Shown here piece after piece: positions 6,590-9,796 of a DNA stretch of 9,796 bases (within the stretch, counting starts at the first letter, position 1; each line of letters opens with the position of its first letter). The notes under the pieces were generated by a model. That model was not told the DNA's origin, did not search any database, and was given only the letters and a program-made list of their open reading frames with translations. Source of the stretch: Planctomycetota bacterium (GTDB taxonomy: Bacteria; Planctomycetota; Phycisphaerae; Sedimentisphaerales; Anaerohalosphaeraceae); assembly GCA_030637065.1 (NCBI GenBank), contig DAOVVQ010000143.1, positions 1 to 9,796 on the forward strand. Reading direction: 5' to 3'. Position numbers and translations under genes: made by a program.

Positions 6590-6597
6590 TTGGCAAT
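6582..6597. promoter_or_regulatory. Near-perfect 16-bp palindrome, operator candidate
   Basis: ATTGTCAATTGGCAAT is an inverted repeat centred on CAATTG, with a single mismatched pair. It covers the -35 of the proposed - strand promoter and lies about 14-29 bases downstream of the proposed + strand start site. A bound regulator could affect both directions. No regulator gene is visible nearby. Confidence 0.35.
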
Positions 6598-6604
6598 TCT
6601 AATA

Positions 6605-6614
6605 TAACCGGTTA
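6605..6614. promoter_or_regulatory. Perfect 10-bp palindrome TAACCGGTTA abutting the ribosome binding site
   Basis: TAACCGGTTA is its own reverse complement, and its last base is the first base of the ribosome binding site AAAGAGG (6614-6620) of the gene starting at 6627. It is short enough to be chance. Its position would suit an operator. Confidence 0.25.
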
Positions 6615-6626
6615 AAGAGGTATGTA

Positions 6627-7514
6627 ATGGACGCTGAACATCGACATGACTTAAAAACGAATGAACTGGCACAGTTCATCAGTAATGCCCCGAAGCTCAT
6701 CCATGAAAACGTTATGCCCATTATTGGAGTGGTGCTCATTATCGCCGCTCTGGTTACGTGGCCGACTTTTACCCGTATGCGAGTCGCCGCAGAGACACAG
6801 GAAAAGGCCCAGAGCACGCAGGTGATCGAACGTCTCGGACAGAACAAGGTCCTTGCGATCCAGGGCCGGCTGCAGGATACTCAGTTGTCAAATTCGATGC
6901 TGCTGCTTGCCGATTCGATGAAAAAAGTGGCTGACGGAGCGAAAACCTGGCAGGTGGCCGCCCTTGCGCTCATCAAACGGGGTGAGACGCTCAGGACCGA
7001 TCTGCATTATAAGGCGGGCATCGTGAACCCTGACGTCTTGAAAAACCGCATCGAGCAGGCAAAAACCGCATACGAGCAGGCCATACTAAAGGCTGAGGGC
7101 AAGCCGGAAGGGGCTATTTTCATCGCAATGGCGCAGTTCGGGCTGGGGCTTTGTGCCGAAGAGGTTGGCGATTTTACCGAAGCTGCCGGTGTTTATCGGA
7201 TGATTTTGGCAACACGTGAGTTTAAGGGGACGATCCCAGCGGCACAGGCCAGACTGCGGCTTGAGACCCTGGCGGACAAGGCGGCAAGGTTCGTGTTTGT
7301 CGACGCACCCAAGGCCCCTGAAATGTCTATCCCGGGGATTGAGGGCCAAATACCGACGGGCGCACCAGGCAGCCAGGTTATTCCTTTTGCACCCGCGGCT
7401 CCTGATACGGCGCCGCCTTCGGTGCCTGATGCGACTGAGCCTGCTCCCGCTGAGGCGCCCGAATCGCCCCAGCCGGCGGCCCCGGACGCTACTGACAAGC
7501 CCGATAGCAATTAG
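6627..7514 (+). CDS. Single-pass membrane protein with TPR-like domain (YfgM-like topology)
   Basis: This 295-residue protein has a short charged N terminus (MDAEHRHDLKTNELAQF), one membrane helix at about 29-45 (VMPIIGVVLIIAALVTW), and a large domain that would lie on the far side of the inner membrane. Residues about 52-220 are helical, with a TPR-like pair clearest at 143-195 (AKTAYEQAILKAEGKPEGA, then QFGLGLCAEEVGDFTEAAGVY). Residues 226-295 are Pro/Ala-rich and probably disordered. The layout resembles E. coli YfgM, an ancillary SecYEG/PpiD partner that assists exported proteins. That assignment rests on topology and the N-terminal helix style, not on a diagnostic motif. The start is ATG 6627 with AAAGAGG six bases upstream. 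The RluD-type gene follows 18 bases later, probably in the same transcript. Confidence 0.75.
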   Translation: MDAEHRHDLKTNELAQFISNAPKLIHENVMPIIGVVLIIAALVTWPTFTRMRVAAETQEKAQSTQVIERLGQNKVLAIQGRLQDTQLSNSMLLLADSMKKVADGAKTWQVAALALIKRGETLRTDLHYKAGIVNPDVLKNRIEQAKTAYEQAILKAEGKPEGAIFIAMAQFGLGLCAEEVGDFTEAAGVYRMILATREFKGTIPAAQARLRLETLADKAARFVFVDAPKAPEMSIPGIEGQIPTGAPGSQVIPFAPAAPDTAPPSVPDATEPAPAEAPESPQPAAPDATDKPDSN

Positions 7515-7532
7515 TTCGGCGTACATGCGATA

Positions 7533-8657
7533 ATGGCACAGGAGACCGGCCGAAATTCTGAGTTTGACCCTGCCGATGAGCCCCAGGGTGAGGGGACGGT
7601 CCGCGATGAGCTTGAGGAACCGGGCGATGGGGCGGTTGAGGACTCAGATGGCGATATCGAGGAAGAGGGCGCTGAGATTGAGGACCGGCCCGTACGGTTC
7701 CATGTGGGCACTAATCTTAAGTTTCGGCGGCTTGATAAATATCTCGGCGGCAGGTTCAGCAATTTCAGCCGGACACGCCTGCAAAAACTCATCAAGGAGC
7801 AGGGCGTCAATGTCAACGGTCGTCCCGCCAAGCCGGGCCATAAGCTCAATTCCGGCGACGAGATCGATCTGGTCCTGCCGCCCAAACCGGTTCGCGAGCT
7901 TATCCCGGAAGATATACCCATCAACGTGATCTTCGAGGACGAGCATATCATCGTCATCAATAAGCAGGCGAATCTCATCGTCCATCCCGCCCGCGCCCAT
8001 ACGCACGGCACGCTGGTCAACGGGCTGGTCTATTATGCCAATCAGCATGCCGATCAGCTTTCGACGGCGGGCGGCGACTTTCGGCCCGGCATCGTCCACC
8101 GGCTCGACAAAAATACCACCGGCGTGATGATCGTTACCAAGACGGATACGGCCCATTGGAAGATATCGCGGCAGTTCTTCGAGCGCAAGACCAAGAAGAC
8201 CTATCTCGCTGTCGTTCACGGTGTGCCGGAGCTTACAGCGGACTGTATCAATCAGCCGCTGGGTGTGCATCCGAGGGTGCGCGAAAAATATGCAATTCGC
8301 CCCGAGACCGGCAAAGATTCGATAACGTTCTACGAGGTCTTAGAGGAGTTTCGCGGCTATGCCGTCCTGAAACTCTCGCCAAAGACGGGCAGGACCCATC
8401 AGTTGAGGGTCCACGTAAATCATATCAAGCATCCGATCGTAGCCGACGATATGTACGGCGGCAAGGTCGTTTACCCCTGGCAGATCGAGGACAGAGAGCC
8501 CGCGGTAGAAGAGCCGCTAATGGCCCGCGTCGCGCTGCACGCCTGGAAGATCGAAATAGCCCACCCAGAGTCAGACGAAAGAATGGAATTCGAAGCGCCC
8601 CTGCCAGACGACATGCAACGACTAATAGAGAACCTCCGAAAGTTCCGCAAGATTTAA
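7533..8657 (+). CDS. rluD: RluA/RluD-family 23S rRNA pseudouridine synthase
   Basis: This enzyme converts specific uridines to pseudouridine, in RluD's case in helix 69 of 23S rRNA (1911/1915/1917). After an acidic N-terminal extension (about 1-52) comes an S4 RNA-binding domain (about 64-115: RLDKYLGG, SRTRLQKLIKEQGVNVNGR, LNSGDEIDL). The catalytic domain has the link IPINVIFEDEHIIVINKQANLIVHP (split 128-140 and 141-152), then PGIVHRLDKNTTGVMIVTK (185-203) with catalytic Asp192. Further family motifs are KKTYLAVVHG (221-230), SPKTGRTHQLRVH (282-294) and HPIVADDMYGG (300-310). The 374-residue length exceeds E. coli RluD (about 326), mainly through the N-terminal extension. The family is certain; the exact uridine target is less so, because RluA, RluC and RluD share these motifs. 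The S4 domain excludes RluA-like short forms. ATG 7533 has no clear ribosome site, so reinitiation from the upstream gene (18-base gap) is likely. Confidence 0.92.
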   Translation: MAQETGRNSEFDPADEPQGEGTVRDELEEPGDGAVEDSDGDIEEEGAEIEDRPVRFHVGTNLKFRRLDKYLGGRFSNFSRTRLQKLIKEQGVNVNGRPAKPGHKLNSGDEIDLVLPPKPVRELIPEDIPINVIFEDEHIIVINKQANLIVHPARAHTHGTLVNGLVYYANQHADQLSTAGGDFRPGIVHRLDKNTTGVMIVTKTDTAHWKISRQFFERKTKKTYLAVVHGVPELTADCINQPLGVHPRVREKYAIRPETGKDSITFYEVLEEFRGYAVLKLSPKTGRTHQLRVHVNHIKHPIVADDMYGGKVVYPWQIEDREPAVEEPLMARVALHAWKIEIAHPESDERMEFEAPLPDDMQRLIENLRKFRKI

Positions 8658-8661
8658 GCGG

Positions 8662-8699
8662 GGCCAAGGGAAGTGGCTATTATTTTGTTTTGTATTTTG
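8662..8699 (+). terminator. Weak candidate intrinsic terminator after the RluD gene
   Basis: GCCA (8663-8666) can pair with TGGC (8674-8677) around a seven-base loop, with a G-T wobble extending the base. A T-rich run (TATTATTTTGTTTTGTATTTT, split by Gs) follows. The stem is short, so this is only suggestive. Confidence 0.35.
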
Positions 8700-8753
8700 C
8701 CATTTGGATTTTGACATTGTTTAGTATTTAGATATTAGGGTTTAGTTAACCGC

Positions 8754-8773
8754 ATGGGTAACAAGTTACCCAT
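8754..8773. repeat. 20-bp palindrome in the convergent spacer
   Basis: ATGGGTAACAAGTTACCCAT has 9-base arms around AA, which as RNA could fold into an eight-pair stem with a CAAG loop. It lies between the ends of the RluD gene (+) and the phosphatase gene (-). A second imperfect stem follows (CTACAGG near 8775-8781 with CCTGTTAG at 8789-8796) and includes the phosphatase stop codon. GGGTAAC...GTTACCC words next to CCTAC are familiar to me as dispersed intergenic repeats. It may also end transcription. Confidence 0.5.
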
Positions 8774-8792
8774 CCTACAGGTGCCGCTCCTG

Positions 8793-9647
8793 TTAGAGTC
8801 CTGCGTCTTTTTCTATGTATTTTATTACGCTGTCTTCCTCGTTTGGGCCTATTATCTCTGTTGCGTGTGATTTTATTTCGTCCGAGGCGTTTTGTACTGC
8901 TATCGATCTTGCTGCTGCTTTGAACATTTTTACGTCGTTTAGGTTGTCTCCGAATACTACGAGGTTTTCCAGTTTGAAGCCTGCATAGTCTACTACCTCT
9001 TTCATGGCTATCGACTTGCAGGCCTGTTTGTCGTGGATGGTCAGCCACCACCAGCCGGGTGAGTATGGGTTCTCGAAGAAGTGGGTCTCGAGGCGGCTGG
9101 CGAGGCTTGCCTTTAACTGATCCGCCAACGGTTTTACCTTCTCATAGGTGTTTATTACCGTAAAGCCTACTATGTGGCCTGCGAAGGCGCCTTCAATGTC
9201 GGCGATCCGGGTCAGTCTTGTGTCCTTGTTTAGTTTGCGGTCGTCGTGATACAACTGCATTCCTTCGCTTGTTATTCTCTCGTAATAGAGCCGGTCCTGT
9301 TTGCCGTCGAAGGCGGTGACGAATGGTAGATTGCGGTGATCTTTTATAGCTGAGAAAACCTCTTGCAGTATAGGCTTGCTCATTTCGTTTATGATCAGGT
9401 GCTCGCCTGTAGTGAAGTCGGTTACGAAGGCCCCGTTTATTTCTATCACCGGCAGCCGGAAGGGTATGCCCGCGAGTATCTGCCTTATAGAGACGGCGCT
9501 TCGTGCGCTGGCTATAGTGATATTGACGCCGGCATCGAGCAGGTCGGTGAGTTTTTGCCGGGCAAAAGCCGAGATCGTCCCGTCATTGCGCAGCAGTGTC
9601 CCGTCCATATCCGAGATGTATATCGTTGTGCTGTTTTCGGATGTCAC
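8793..9647 (-). CDS. HAD-superfamily phosphatase, Cof-like subfamily IIB
   Basis: This is a cytoplasmic Mg2+-dependent phosphohydrolase of 284 residues, close to the usual length of about 270 for Cof-type enzymes. Motif I is DMDGTLL (13-19), where Asp13 is the nucleophile and Asp15 the acid/base. Motif II is TIASARS (44-50) with Ser47. Between motifs II and III lies a long cap (about 80-195), characteristic of type IIB. The motif III lysine is probably Lys207 in HDKQACKS, and motif IV is GDNLNDVKMF (233-242). Relatives dephosphorylate sugar phosphates, phosphoglycolate, or flavin and pyridoxal phosphates; the substrate here cannot be read from sequence. The start is GTG 9647, because no other ATG, GTG or TTG lies between it and motif I. 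An upstream in-frame GTG (9776) would add 43 low-complexity residues overlapping the upstream gene. The GTG shares bases with the upstream TGA stop, so translation is coupled. Confidence 0.9.
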   Translation of the reverse strand: MTSENSTTIYISDMDGTLLRNDGTISAFARQKLTDLLDAGVNITIASARSAVSIRQILAGIPFRLPVIEINGAFVTDFTTGEHLIINEMSKPILQEVFSAIKDHRNLPFVTAFDGKQDRLYYERITSEGMQLYHDDRKLNKDTRLTRIADIEGAFAGHIVGFTVINTYEKVKPLADQLKASLASRLETHFFENPYSPGWWWLTIHDKQACKSIAMKEVVDYAGFKLENLVVFGDNLNDVKMFKAAARSIAVQNASDEIKSHATEIIGPNEEDSVIKYIEKDAGL

Positions 9648-9796
9648 TTGTTCCCGGTAGTTCCCTTGCGGGCCCTTTCCTGGAGGATATCCAGCTTGCC
9701 GCGGATCTCCCTGGCCATTCGGGTGTTCGGAAAATCGCCTGTGATCTGCCTGGCCGTCTGGAGCGCCTTGTCCCACTGCCGTTCGGTAACCGCCAA
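9644..9796 (-). CDS. C-terminal fragment of a TPR-like protein (5' part outside window)
   Basis: A frame entering from the right edge on the - strand ends at TGA (9646-9644) and encodes 50 residues: starting LAVTERQWDKALQTARQI, then TGDFPNTRMAREIRGKLDIL, ending QERARKGTTGNK. The pattern (W..AL..A..I...FPNTRMAREI...L) is what the last tetratricopeptide-like helical hairpin of planctomycete TPR proteins looks like. That identification is by appearance only. The stop codon overlaps the GTG start of the phosphatase by two bases, so the two genes form one operon. Confidence 0.65.
   Translation of the reverse strand: MAVTERQWDKALQTARQITGDFPNTRMAREIRGKLDILQERARKGTTGNK

Noticed and set aside
6488..6626. 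Riboswitch in the divergent spacer
   Set aside because: The spacer is only 139 bases and holds promoters and short palindromes. I see no multi-helix structure or known ligand-binding core.
8736..8745. Telomere-like TTAGGGTTTAG string
   Set aside because: A single short occurrence in an AT-rich bacterial spacer is chance or part of a dispersed word. Nothing else suggests a chromosome end.
9648..9776. 43-residue N-terminal extension of the phosphatase from an upstream GTG
   Set aside because: The extension is Gly/Pro/Gln-rich with no fold, overlaps a better-looking TPR-like reading frame, and places the catalytic DMDGT far from the usual N-terminal position.

Overview
The window looks like a chromosomal segment of a Gram-negative-type, moderately GC-rich bacterium, most plausibly a planctomycete (Phycisphaerae-like). 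That placement is an inference from protein style: large secreted beta-propeller and S55-peptidase proteins, single-pass TPR proteins with Pro/Ala-rich tails, and dispersed CACGGATT / CTTCATGGTGAA intergenic words. No marker gene in the window proves it. There is no rRNA, tRNA, transposase, integrase or CRISPR array that I can see, and no gene-free stretch longer than about 213 bases.

Layout. (1) At 1-2079 on the + strand lie the tail of an unidentified gene, then pdxA (vitamin B6 synthesis) and rsmA/ksgA (16S rRNA dimethylation), tightly packed, with rsmA starting inside pdxA. (2) At 2080-2292 is a convergent spacer with a perfect 18-bp inverted repeat and a dispersed-repeat-like word. (3) At 2293-6487 on the - strand is a two-gene unit. 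An exported SpoIVB-type (S55) serine peptidase homologue comes first, followed 19 bases later by an exported seven-bladed beta-propeller protein with a very acidic insertion. (4) At 6488-6626 is a compact divergent promoter region with a 15-bp tandem duplication, overlapping opposing promoters and two palindromes. (5) At 6627-8657 on the + strand are a single-pass TPR-like membrane protein (YfgM-like topology) and an RluD-type 23S rRNA pseudouridine synthase. (6) At 8658-8792 is a convergent spacer with a weak terminator and a 20-bp palindrome. (7) At 8793-9796 on the - strand is a HAD-superfamily (Cof-like) phosphatase, translationally coupled to the tail of a TPR-like protein that runs off the window.

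How the genes fit together. Most of the window is housekeeping: cofactor synthesis, rRNA modification on both subunits, and a sugar-phosphate-type phosphatase. The part that is not standard is the S55 peptidase/propeller pair. Both proteins carry export signals and sit in one apparent operon behind a structured divergent promoter. In the peptidase, the two halves of the S55 domain appear in the opposite order to Bacillus SpoIVB, as a circular permutation would give. The propeller carries an Asp/Glu-rich loop between blades 1 and 2 and a Gly/Ser/Lys-rich insert inside blade 5. A cell-surface or periplasmic peptidase with a propeller partner or substrate is a reasonable hypothesis, but nothing in the sequence proves it.
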